From Cupriavidus consociatus (lineage in GTDB: Bacteria > Pseudomonadota > Gammaproteobacteria > Burkholderiales > Burkholderiaceae), in NCBI RefSeq assembly GCF_017814975.1, contig NZ_JAGIQA010000020.1, positions 1 through 64,000 of the forward strand: 64,000 nt of DNA, given 5' to 3'. This document shows positions 34,480 through 42,849 of this stretch, in pieces (within the stretch, counting starts at the first letter, position 1; the number at the start of each line of letters is the position of its first letter). The position numbers and the translations under genes were made by a program. The notes below the pieces were generated by a model. It made no database searches and was not told the origin of the DNA. It saw only the letters and a list, made by a program, of their open reading frames with translations.

Positions 34480-34514
34480 CAAGATTACTTCCCAATTTTC
34501 GAGAAGTAATCTTG
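34480..34514. promoter_or_regulatory. perfect 12-bp inverted repeat upstream of vapC-like gene
   Basis: CAAGATTACTTC (34480-34491) and GAAGTAATCTTG (34503-34514) are exact reverse complements separated by 11 bases. They end 20 bases before the proposed GTG start of the toxin-like gene. This could be a toxin-antitoxin operator, a recombination core site or a hairpin. It is AT-rich compared with its surroundings. Confidence 0.6.
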
Positions 34515-34534
34515 CTACTCTCCGGACGTGTGAA

Positions 34535-34894
34535 GTGATCGTGCTCGACACCAATGTCTTGTCAGCGATGATGCGGGCCGAGGCGGAGCCGGCCGTCATC
34601 GACTGGCTCGATCGACAAGCACCCGATACCCTGACCATTACTGCCGTGACCGTGGCGGAACTGCTGGACGGGCTCGACGAGGAATTCGCTGACCGGGTGC
34701 TGCCATTCGCCGAGAACGCCGCCGTGCACTACGCCGCCCTCGTGTCCGAGCGCGAACGCGCGGGTCGTCCGATCAGCATGGCCGATGCGCAAATTGCCGC
34801 CATCGGTCGGCACCACGCCGCCACCTTAGCCACGCGCAACCGCAAGGACTTCGAAGGGATCGGCGTGATGCTGGCCGATCCTTGGGGGGATTAA
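34535..34894 (+). CDS. vapC: PIN-domain toxin, VapC/FitB-like, orphan and internally shortened
   Basis: From the GTG at 34535 (VIVLDTNVLSAMMRAEAEP) the 119 residues contain the PIN acidic residues: Asp in VLDTN, Glu in VAELLDG, Asp in ISMADAQIAAI and Asp in TRNRKDFEGIG. VapC/FitB proteins cut tRNA or other RNA and are held by an antitoxin encoded directly upstream. No antitoxin frame is seen. Between VAELLDG and LDEEFADRVLPF about 20 residues usual in FitB-like proteins are missing, which removes part of one helix. The protein may therefore be inactive, which would explain survival without an antitoxin. The frame is open upstream to 34442, but homology starts at the GTG. Confidence 0.75.
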   Translation: MIVLDTNVLSAMMRAEAEPAVIDWLDRQAPDTLTITAVTVAELLDGLDEEFADRVLPFAENAAVHYAALVSERERAGRPISMADAQIAAIGRHHAATLATRNRKDFEGIGVMLADPWGD

Positions 34895-35097
34895 TACGGG
34901 CGGCTGAAGTCATCGGCACGAGCGACCAGCCCCGCCGCTTGATCGCTACCGGCGAACGGATCGCCAACCTGGCCCACTGCCGCGCGCGCCCGGGCTGCGG
35001 CCGCCGCAGCGAGGGAGACCGACCGGTGGTCCTGCGCCGATCATCGGCTAAGAAAAGGCCTTGTCCCGCGGGCACGGCATGGGTTCATCCAGGAAAC

Positions 35098-35664
35098 ATG
35101 GCGGTGCCGCTGCTGTTCGCGCTGTTCACCAAGCATCTCATCTGCGACTACCTGTGGCAGCCGAGCTGGATGCTAACCGGCAAGGGCGATTTCCGGAGCC
35201 CTAGTGGTTATGCCCACGCGGGCTTGCATGGCCTGTGTACCGCGGTGCTGCTCCTCGGCTTCGGTATGGCCTACTGGCTCTGGCTAGGGATCTTCGACGC
35301 GGTCGTTCACTACCTGATCGATCGCTGGAAGGTGCGCCTCGGCCGACGCGCGAAGTTAACACCGAATCTGCCGCAGTTCTCGTGGGTATTTGGCTGGCTG
35401 CGGCATACAGAGGGTTCGCACCTGAGCGATCGCGAGGTAGACCTGCGCCATGTGCGCGACAACTTTGGCCACGCGCCGATCGACACCACCAGCATCTACC
35501 TCCATACCGAGGGCCGATCCACTTCCCACCGCCTGTCGAAAAGTCCGCCGAAAGCCTGCATTGATAGTTTCGCGATCGTGAAACTTCATCCACGTCCCCG
35601 CTCACATCAACTCAGCAAGGCAATCACCGATCGCGCCTCTCGCCTGCCGCTACATAGGTTGTAG
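35098..35664 (+). pseudogene. chimeric ORF: phage-type DUF3307 N-terminus joined to integrase C-terminus
   Basis: The first 99 codons (from ATG 35098, AGGA site upstream) are DUF3307: LLFALFTKHLICDYLWQPSW, HAGLHGLCTAVLLL, HYLIDRWKVRLGRRAK and NLPQFSWVFG. At about 35395 the frame passes without a break into WLRHTEGSHLSDREVDLRHV and GHAPIDTTSIYLHTE, boxes II-III of a tyrosine recombinase with the Arg, His and Tyr nucleophile. At about 35510 this gives way to the repeat described at copy B and a random tail to the stop. Three unrelated pieces are thus in one frame. Function as an integrase is impossible without box I; a small membrane protein remains conceivable. Confidence 0.82.
35510..35570. 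repeat. imperfect direct repeat, copy B
   Basis: The repeat begins at GGGCCGATCCACTTCCCAC, exactly where the integrase fragment loses homology. It continues through GCCTGCATT with the same mismatch-spotted match as copy A at 34295. This suggests the end of a mobile element or a recombination hot spot. Confidence 0.65.
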
Positions 35665-35853
35665 ATTTTTAGTCCAGGCGGTTAGTTGCATTTATATCTC
35701 CATGACGTTCGCGGCATCGCCTGTTGAAGTAGTCGTTGAAGAAGCCTCGCGCCGATCAGGATTTCGAGCCGCTGCACGGACGCACTTGCCTGCCCTGGCG
35801 GATCGGTAAAGTCGTAGTCGCTAATCCCTGAACCATTCTGAAGGACCCTACCC

Positions 35854-36277
35854 ATGACATCTCCTGTCGTCACCACCGCAACAATCAGCCTGGAAGCCGC
35901 GCAAACCTTGCTGGGGGAGACGCGTCGCGCCTGTGCAGCGCGCGGGTTCGCCGCGACCATCGCCATTACCGATGCAGGAGGTCACCTGCGCGCCTTCGAG
36001 CGCGCGGACACCGCCCCGTTTCTGAATGCAAGCGTGGCGATCGACAAGGCCTGGACCGCCGCCTCGTTCGGCATGGCCACACATCAATGGAACCAGTACA
36101 TGGCCGAGCCCGCCGTGGCCCCGCTGGCGCACCATCCGCGCATGATGCCGGTGGGCGGTGGTGTACCCATCATTCATCAAGGGCGTTTGGTGGGTGGCAT
36201 CGGTATCTCCAGGGGGCACCTCTGCCCAGGACCATGAGGCCGCCGAGGAGGCATTGCGTAACGCAGGCTTTTTGTAG
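35854..36277 (+). pseudogene. GlcG/HbpS-like (DUF336) protein, frameshifted near the C-terminus
   Basis: The ATG at 35854 starts MTSPVVTTATISLEAAQTLL, with AATIAITDAGGHLRAFERAD, NASVAIDKAWTAASFGMAT and PVGGGVPIIHQGRLVGGIGI, the heme-degrading/GlcG family along about 118 residues. The family ending GISGGTSAQDHEAAEEALRN is present but in another frame after an extra base in the A/G run at 36211-36216. The original stop would be at 36275-36277. As it stands, translation ends at 36237 with a changed tail (SRGHLCPGP). GlcG-like proteins accompany many oxidoreductases but have no firm function. The core is complete, so activity is possible. Confidence 0.82.
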
Positions 36278-36955
36278 TGAGGTGAAGCCCGCCAACTTTG
36301 CACGGATCAAACGTGAGCGCCAGACACTACCCGTGCCGCTTTGTGGCGCGTTCGCGCAATCTGAGTTCCGGGAGCGGGCCGCCCGTTGAATGCTCAAACC
36401 GGCCGCTCAGTTTTCTGCTAACGACAGACTGCTCAGGCTCGTTTTGAATTCCCACCCCCCTCGTAGGACGGGGATCTCTGCACGGATGGGGGCTAATCGG
36501 GCGCGCTCTGACCCTATATTGCTTTGACCTTAACAGTCGATGCCCACACGTTTCGGGACACGTGGAACCGCCCGGGGACACTGATCCTCCCCACGACGAG
36601 GACCGTACAGCGGGGAGTCGGTGAGTAACTAATGTATTTATTGCCACCGTCACAGATCGCGTTGTCAACAAGACTATCGAAGTCTCAGCGCAGGTAACGG
36701 CGAAAGACAAACGGATTTAGAGAGTGGTCCGGAGGCGCTAGCCGTTAAGATGAACAAGCTGCGTGAAGTGTTCGCCAGGAAGGCATAAACGCCGAAAGTG
36801 TCATGGACCTGACATTCAGGTATCGGCTTCGTTCAGTTTCCGGCCGTTCGCAGGCCGACGATGCCCGTCGCATCGGCCAAAGCGAAAGACCCGACCAATT
36901 GTTGGAATGTCAGCTACCAGCCATAGCGGATAATCCAGGCTGCGGCGGCGGCTAT
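36278..36955. other. 678-bp gap with degenerate sequence, no gene recognised
   Basis: A plus-strand stretch at about 36625-36720 reads FIATVTDRVVNKTIEVSAQV and stops after KDKRI, and a further short frame ends REVFARKA at about 36786. I cannot assign either. Both look like tails of lost genes. No promoter or hairpin stands out. Confidence 0.35.
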
Positions 36956-37693
36956 CTACCCCTGCGCCGTGGGGCGGACGATAATCTCGCCCACGTCAAC
37001 ATCGGCCGGTTGCTCGATTGCAAACGCAATGGCCCGGGCAATGGCATCCGGCGGCATGGCGAATTTATCCATCGAGGCGGAGATTTCCGCCTTGGCTTCC
37101 GGGTTGGTCACCGATTCTGCAAAGTTCGTCCGCGTGAAGCCGGGTGAAATGACCGTTACACGCAGCTTGTCTCCCGCCTCCTGCCTTAACCCCTCCGAGA
37201 TTGCGCGCACGGCACTCTTGGTTGCGGCGTAGACCGCCATGTTCGGCACGATGCGAAGAGCGGCGGTGGACGCGGTATTGATGAAGTGACCGAAGCCCTG
37301 CGTACGAAAGAGCGGTAACGCCGCTGCAATACCGTTCAGCACGCCTTTGATGTTCACGTCGATCATGTCTTCCCAATCGTCCACGCGCAGCTCGTCGAGA
37401 GGAGAAATCGGCCCGACGCCAGCGTTGTTGATCAGCACGTCGAGTTGACCGAATCGCTCGCATGCCAGTTTTACGAGTTGCGACATGTCCTCTCGGCGCC
37501 TAACGTCCGTGCATGCCCATGCACATTGTCCCCGCGCCTTGGCAATTCGATCAGCGAGGTCGCGAAGCCGCTGCTCCCCACGTGCGCCCAGCACCACCTT
37601 CGCCCCGCGCTCCGCCAGTAGCAGCGCCGCTGCCTCGCCGATTCCGCTGCTCGCACCGGTGATGACAACGACCTTGTCCTTGATTGTCGACAT
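36956..37693 (-). CDS. classical SDR oxidoreductase
   Basis: The 245-residue protein has TGASSGIG (NAD(P) binding), LINNAGVGPI, the catalytic Ser (NTASTAALR) and YAATKSAV (Tyr/Lys), and PGFTRTNF. Length and motifs fit the classical SDR group close to serine 3-dehydrogenase-like/YdfG proteins. It diverges from an AraC regulator gene 141 bp away, its probable controller. The substrate is unknown. Confidence 0.88.
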   Translation of the reverse strand: MSTIKDKVVVITGASSGIGEAAALLLAERGAKVVLGARGEQRLRDLADRIAKARGQCAWACTDVRRREDMSQLVKLACERFGQLDVLINNAGVGPISPLDELRVDDWEDMIDVNIKGVLNGIAAALPLFRTQGFGHFINTASTAALRIVPNMAVYAATKSAVRAISEGLRQEAGDKLRVTVISPGFTRTNFAESVTNPEAKAEISASMDKFAMPPDAIARAIAFAIEQPADVDVGEIIVRPTAQG

Positions 37694-37834
37694 GATATTT
37701 TCCTCATCGCTTGTCCAAGAGGGCGAGAATCATGAAATGGCCCCCGAACGCTCCGCACGTCCCATGTTCGTCTAGCAGCGTCGCCTAATCTATAATCGAT
37801 TCAACGTATTTATTTATCGATCGTACGGATTCGG

Positions 37835-38752
37835 ATGGACCCGCTCTCGGATGTCTTTCACCTGCTCAAAGTCGAGAGCGTGCTGTCGGCACGGCTGGAA
37901 GTGCATGGCGCCTGGTCGCTGCGCTTTTCTGCTTATGAACACATCAAGTTCGGTAGTGTCCTGGAAGGTGCATTCTGGCTCTGGTTCGAAGATGGCGCCC
38001 CGCCCGTCGAGCTGAGGGCGGGCGATTTCTATCTGTTGACTCAAGGGCAGGCGTATTGCACCGGAAGCGACCCTTCCCTTCCTCCTGTCGACGGCCGTGA
38101 AGTGCTTGCCGAGAGCCGCTGCGCAGACGGGATCGTGCGTTATGGCCGCAGCGGGGAGAAGGTCAGTGCAGCCGGAGGCCGCTTCGTCTTCGACGCCGAT
38201 ACCGGCGAACTGTTGCTGAAGTCGTTGCCGCGGCTTATCCATATTCCGGCTGCTTCTGAAACGGCTCCGGCGCTGCGGGCCGTGCTGGATCTGCTGCGAC
38301 TTGAAACGGGGACGCCTCGCCCGGGCGCGTCGGTTGCCGCAGCGAGCCTCGCGAACATGGTACTTGTGCAAGTCCTGCGCGAATATTTGGCGTCGGGAGT
38401 GCATACGCCGGGTTGGCTGGGCGCGCTGGCCGATCCAAAGATCGGGACCGCCCTTGCCCTCATCCATGAGGACGTAGCACGGCGTTGGAAAGTCGATGAA
38501 CTCGCGGCGGCGGTGGCCATGTCGCGCACGACGTTTGCCGAGCGCTTCAGGACGCTAGTCGGCATGACGCCCATCGATTATCTGACCGATTGGCGTATCG
38601 CAAAAGCTGGCGCCGCACTGCGAGAAGGGAAAAGCATAGCTTCGGTCGCCGAAAGCATCGGCTATGGTTCAGAGGCGGCCTTCAATTCCGCGTTCAAACG
38701 GATCGTTGGACAAACTCCTGGGCGCTACCGGCAATCGCAATCCGCAGCATGA
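37835..38752 (+). CDS. AraC-family regulator with cupin-like sensor domain
   Basis: The 305-residue protein has an N-terminal AraC-type cupin domain (about 1-190; FSAYEHIKFGSVLEGAFWLW, LRAGDFYLLTQGQAYCTG) and a C-terminal double HTH (about 205-300; ELAAAVAMSRTTFAERFRTL, GMTPIDYLTDWRI, IGYGSEAAFNSAFKRIVG, TPGRYR). This is the AraC group usually found divergent from an SDR or alkylhydroperoxidase gene. Here the SDR at 36956-37693 is the neighbour. Confidence 0.88.
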   Translation: MDPLSDVFHLLKVESVLSARLEVHGAWSLRFSAYEHIKFGSVLEGAFWLWFEDGAPPVELRAGDFYLLTQGQAYCTGSDPSLPPVDGREVLAESRCADGIVRYGRSGEKVSAAGGRFVFDADTGELLLKSLPRLIHIPAASETAPALRAVLDLLRLETGTPRPGASVAAASLANMVLVQVLREYLASGVHTPGWLGALADPKIGTALALIHEDVARRWKVDELAAAVAMSRTTFAERFRTLVGMTPIDYLTDWRIAKAGAALREGKSIASVAESIGYGSEAAFNSAFKRIVGQTPGRYRQSQSAA

Positions 38753-39072
38753 AATAATAAGCGGCATTCTGATTGCCGGCTCAACACTCCCAAAGAGGGC
38801 CGGCCGGGGTTCGTAAGAGTCGGGGCCGCACGAGTATCGAGGTTCTGCGGCTGCGGGTATTGAAACCAACCTGAAGATCTGCCTGTCCTACTGGACCCGC
38901 TCTAGGATCAATTGCTATCGCAGGCACGTGAACGCGATCAGCTTCAAGAGTTCCATTTCCGGGCTTTGAGCCAAGATGGGGCTCGACTCGATGACATCAA
39001 GATCGCTGCAGTGAATGCACTCGGCGATCCGAAGCGGCCTTAAAATGAACGTGCTCTCATGACGTGCCTGCG
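38753..39072. other. 320-bp gap, no gene recognised
   Basis: This is spacer between the AraC and MarR genes on the plus strand. Nothing with a motif was seen on either strand. Confidence 0.4.
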
Positions 39073-39549
39073 ATGAAACAAGACAATCCAATCTTCGACC
39101 TTCCTTCCATTGCGAAAGCGGGAATGCGTCAGTTGCATCCGGACGATGGTGCACTACTGCTCATGCATTTCGCGTTCCGTGGACTTGTCGTGAAAGCGGA
39201 TGAGCTTCTCGCGACTTATGGACTGACTCGGGTTCATCACCGAATTCTCTACGCGATCGCCCGCTCGGAGAGGCTTTCAGTTGGCGGACTCGTCGAACTT
39301 CTCGGTGTTTCAAAGCAGGCCCTACACCGCCCCTTGAAGTACCTTCAGGAAGCGGGGTATGTCATAGCAAGACGGGACGAGATCGAGCATCGTGTGAAGA
39401 TCCTGTCCCTGACGTCACAAGGTGCGGAGATTGAGCTGCTTGCCTCAAGACAAGAAGCTGCTGCCATGCAAGCCGCGCTAGCAAACGTTTCGGCCGCTGA
39501 ACAGAAAGCGTGGCGCAAGATTATGATCACTCTCGCCCGAATGGTTTGA
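39073..39549 (+). CDS. MarR-family regulator
   Basis: The 158-residue winged-helix protein shows LTRVHHRILYAIARSERLSV, GLVELLGVSKQALHRPLKYL (recognition helix) and the wing RRDEIEHRVKILSLTSQG. The ATG at 39073 lacks a strong ribosome-binding site; a GTG at 39064 is an alternative. It converges on the thioesterase gene. Its target is unclear; it is distinct from the MarR protein of the ferulate cluster at 51.7 kb. Confidence 0.82.
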   Translation: MKQDNPIFDLPSIAKAGMRQLHPDDGALLLMHFAFRGLVVKADELLATYGLTRVHHRILYAIARSERLSVGGLVELLGVSKQALHRPLKYLQEAGYVIARRDEIEHRVKILSLTSQGAEIELLASRQEAAAMQAALANVSAAEQKAWRKIMITLARMV

Positions 39550-39615
39550 TTTAGCTCGGCACTGCGCGTGATTCACCTAACGGTGGATGGGCCGCCAATG
39601 GGCGAGAAGTTCTGC

Positions 39616-40122
39616 TCAATTCGCCTTAATCATCAACGTAGCCGATCCCAACGCATACAACTTGTCGTTGACATCGCGGATTTCCGCGCTGCAAAGCCCC
39701 AAGCTCTTAGTGCGTTCCTTCAAACGGCCAGTGACAACGTATTGGATGTTTTGCGCAAGCGGTCTTACATACGTGATGTTGAGGTCGACGGTAGAGTATG
39801 GAGTCGTCGCGTCGAGCGATGAGAACAGGGCCAGTGCTGCAGCACTGTCAATACAAGTCGCTGCGAAACCGCCGTGCACCATACCGGATGGGTTCATATG
39901 CCGTGTGTCGGGCATGGCCATTATCGCTACTTCGCCGCTGCCGACGTGTGTCAGCTGCATTGGCATCGTCTGCGAGATGCTCGATCCTGGCATGCGGCCA
40001 TCCCGGATGGCCTCCAACACTTGCAATCCGGTTGTGAGCGACGGTGAAGGAAACGCCTCGGGCGGCATTGCGCCTTCTGTGACGTCGCGCGAGGAGGAAT
40101 TGATGATGTCTACGTTTCTCAT
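39616..40122 (-). CDS. PaaI-type hotdog thioesterase
   Basis: I start at the ATG at 40122 (MRNVDIINSSSRDVTEG), giving 168 residues; the frame is open to 40332 without homology. The hotdog domain covers about 40-165 with HMNPSGMVHGGFAATCIDSA (the HGG loop with its catalytic acid region), STVDLNITYVRPL and GSATLMIKAN. Such enzymes hydrolyse phenylacetyl- or hydroxybenzoyl-CoA-type thioesters. It is the last intact gene downstream of the ferulate cluster on the same strand, so release of CoA from aromatic thioesters is plausible. Confidence 0.82.
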   Translation of the reverse strand: MRNVDIINSSSRDVTEGAMPPEAFPSPSLTTGLQVLEAIRDGRMPGSSISQTMPMQLTHVGSGEVAIMAMPDTRHMNPSGMVHGGFAATCIDSAAALALFSSLDATTPYSTVDLNITYVRPLAQNIQYVVTGRLKERTKSLGLCSAEIRDVNDKLYALGSATLMIKAN

Positions 40123-40353
40123 GTCAACAGTATTGATCTTAAAGCCGAGCGGCTCGATCGGTAGAAACCCGTACGCAGAAATTAGCATGCAGGCTACTGG
40201 GCATCCCAAGTCCACGCGTACGGGTCGCATGCGTTGAAGAAGCGGTTCTGACCGAGTATCCGCGCCGCAATGGTATTGCGGCCCATAGCCACAGGCGGCT
40301 TGTTCGGCAAGCTTCTGGCAACCCACCGCCAATACGCACGTGCAATACCGCCA

Positions 40354-40945
40354 TCACTCAGCGAGGCCAAGCAGCCTGACCGCATTACCCTTCAAAATTC
40401 CTGGCATGACTTCGCGCCGGAAGCCCGCCTGCTCGAAATCCTGCATCCACCGTTCAGGGGTAATCAGCGGATAGTCGCTTCCGAACAGGACCCGATCCCT
40501 CAGCAGCGTGTTGGCGTATTGCACGAGCTGCTTCGGGAAGTACTTCGGACTCCAGCCACTGAGGTCGATCCAAACGTTTGGCTTGTGCGTGGCCACGCTC
40601 AGGGATCAGGCGCTCCGCCTTCCTGGCGCCCATCTTTCCCTTTTGTGGATCGACGCTGGAAAAGGCGACCATCATGTCGCTGTTCTCGCGAGCCGCCTGT
40701 GCGATTTCCTCGTTCGGAATGCGGCGACGCCCCAGTTGCGCCTCGCAATCCACCGTGAACATCACCAATCCGATGTTACGTTCGCGATAGTAGGCGACCG
40801 TCTCGGCGATGGTCGGCCGCCGGTCGCTGCCGAAGTACTTATCAGCGGCGCGGTCATACTCCTCGCCATAGTTGTCGAACGGATTCCGGCAACTGACCTC
40901 GGCGTGGGTGTGGAAGTCGATCGCCACCAGGCTGTCGTGGTTCAT
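40354..40945 (-). pseudogene. amidohydrolase (PF04909 family), large internal deletion
   Basis: The N-terminal part (from ATG 40945) has VAIDFHTHAEVSCRNPFDNY with the metal-binding HxH and runs to VDPQKGKMGARKAERLI. It then joins, in a different frame at about 40597-40610, to the C-terminal part HKPNVWIDLSGWSPKYF, LFGSDYPLITPERW and ILKGNAVRLLGL. Full-length relatives (gamma-resorcylate/ACMS-decarboxylase-like amidohydrolases) have about 290 residues; roughly 110-130 central residues, including the histidines of the barrel, are gone. The product cannot be active. It follows the acyl-CoA dehydrogenase gene at the tail of the ferulate cluster. Confidence 0.85.
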
Positions 40946-40994
40946 TGGTTTTCCTCTTCAGGGATGGCCTGCAGCATGCGTTGTCGGCCTCAGT

Positions 40995-42700
40995 TCAGGC
41001 GGGATTCACATGAGGCAGGACGTTGGCGCGGCCGCGTTCGACCAGGCTGCGCCGGAAGTCGAAATCGCCCAGCCGATACGCCAAGAAATACCGGGCGGTC
41101 TCGCACTTGCGCGCATAATAGGGGGAGTCCGCAAGAGGCTGCGCGATACGGAGTGCTCTGGCCCAGGCGAAAGCGTGGAGCAGGACGCCGACCATTGCGA
41201 GAAAATCGCTCGCCACGCGATAGGGCAATTCCGGATCAGGCTGGCTTTCCGCAATCAGGGACTCGGCTTGCGCACGACATCAAGCAGGCTGTTCAGTCCT
41301 TTGCCGCTGTCCGCGATCGTCTTGCGCACGACAAAATCCACCGCCTGGATCTCGTTAGTCCCTTCGTAGATCATCGAGACCCGGCTGTCGCGCAAGGTCT
41401 GCTCGACGCCGAACTCGTGCATATAGCCATAACCGCCGAGGACCTGCATCGCCTTCGAAGCGGATTGGAAACCCGCCTCGGTGAAGCTGGCCTTGGCGAC
41501 GGGCGTCAGCAGAGAGGCGAGCAATGCGGCCTCTTCGCGCCTTCCCGATTCCGGCGCAGCCGCAGCCAGGTCCAGGCAATGCGCAAGCCAGTACCCGACC
41601 ATCCGGGACCCTTCTGCTACGCAACGCAAATCCAGCAGCGCGCGACGTATGGCCGGCAACCGGATGATCGTGTCCGCGCTGCCAGGCTGGCCGGCATGCG
41701 CCGCAGAACCGGCGGCTCGCGACTGTCGGCGTTCGGCCGCGTAAGCGATCGCGCATTGCATGGCAGACTCGGCATGCCCAAGCCCTTGCATGGCCACTTG
41801 CAGGCGAGCGGCGTTCATCATGACGAACATGGCTTGCAGACCGAGGTGGGGTTGTCCCACCATCCAGCCGAGGGCGCCGTCAAACTGCATGGTGCAGGTC
41901 GGGCTCGCCTTCAGTCCCATCTTCTTCTCGATGCCCTGGCAGGTCACGGCGTTCGTCTCGGGCTGCCCTGCGGATTCCAGGCGTTTGGGTACCAGGAACA
42001 GGGACAGGCCCCGCGATCCGGCGGGCGCGTCGGGCAGGCGTGCGAGCACGAGATGAACGATATTGGGCGTGAGATCGTGGTCACCGCCGGTAATGAAGAT
42101 CTTGGTACCGGTGATTCGGTACGCGGGCTCGGCCTCTTGCCTGGTGTCCGCCGGCACCGCCTTGGCCGCGATCAGGCTCAGGTCGCTGCCGGCCTGCGCT
42201 TCCGTCAGGCACATGGAACTCAGGCACTCGCCGCTGACGAGCTTGTCCAGGAACTGCGCTTTGAGCCAGGGCGATCCGTGTGCGCGCAGGCATTCGGCAG
42301 CGCCATGCGAAAGGCCTGGCGACATCAGCCACGCATGATTGGCTGCCGCCAGCATCTCGATCCATGCCACATTGAGGAGTTGCGGCAGCCCCTGCCCGCC
42401 CTCCTCCGGCTCAGCCGTCAACCCGGGCCAGCCGCCCGCGGCATAGTCCCGATACGCCGCGGCGAAGCCTTCGGGCATACGTACCGCGCCGTCGCTGAAA
42501 CGCGCCCCCTCCAGATCGCCGCTCGCGTTCAGCGGTGCGAGCCGTCCCGTGGCAAAGCGCGCGGCTTCCTCCAGCACTTGCGCCGCGGTCCCGGCATCCA
42601 GTTCGGAGAATTTCGGCGTGGATGCCCAGTCGGATGGCGCGCCCAGCCATTCGTCGATGACAAACGACATATCGCGCAGTGGGACAGTGTAAGTACGCAT
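40995..42700 (-). pseudogene. acyl-CoA dehydrogenase (long DmdC-like type), frameshifted before the C-terminal domain
   Basis: From the ATG at 42700 (MRTYTVPLRDMSFVIDEWLG) the ACAD domains are complete: CLTEAQAGSDLSL, YRITGTKIFITGGDHDL and the catalytic Glu region SMIYEGTNEIQAVDFVVRK. The frame ends at 41255, but the next frame continues exactly with AESLIAESQPDPELPYRVAS and the family's C-terminal extension to a stop at 40995. Restoring one base near 41270 rejoins them into about 568 residues, the normal length of this long subgroup. The shortened protein of 481 residues keeps the active site, so partial function is possible. In this cluster it could act on a hydroxyphenylpropionyl-CoA, feeding Ech. 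Confidence 0.85.
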
Positions 42701-42849
42701 GAGCTGAGGACGGTCTTCAGGAAAGGCGGACGGCGCAAGCCGCATCGCCGCGCAGGATTGGGCGGTCCGCGACGGGGTCACTGCAATATCGGGGAAAGAC
42801 GCGCCGCCCGCCGTGGTGACTGTCCCGGGCGGCGCAAACGGCGCCGTGG

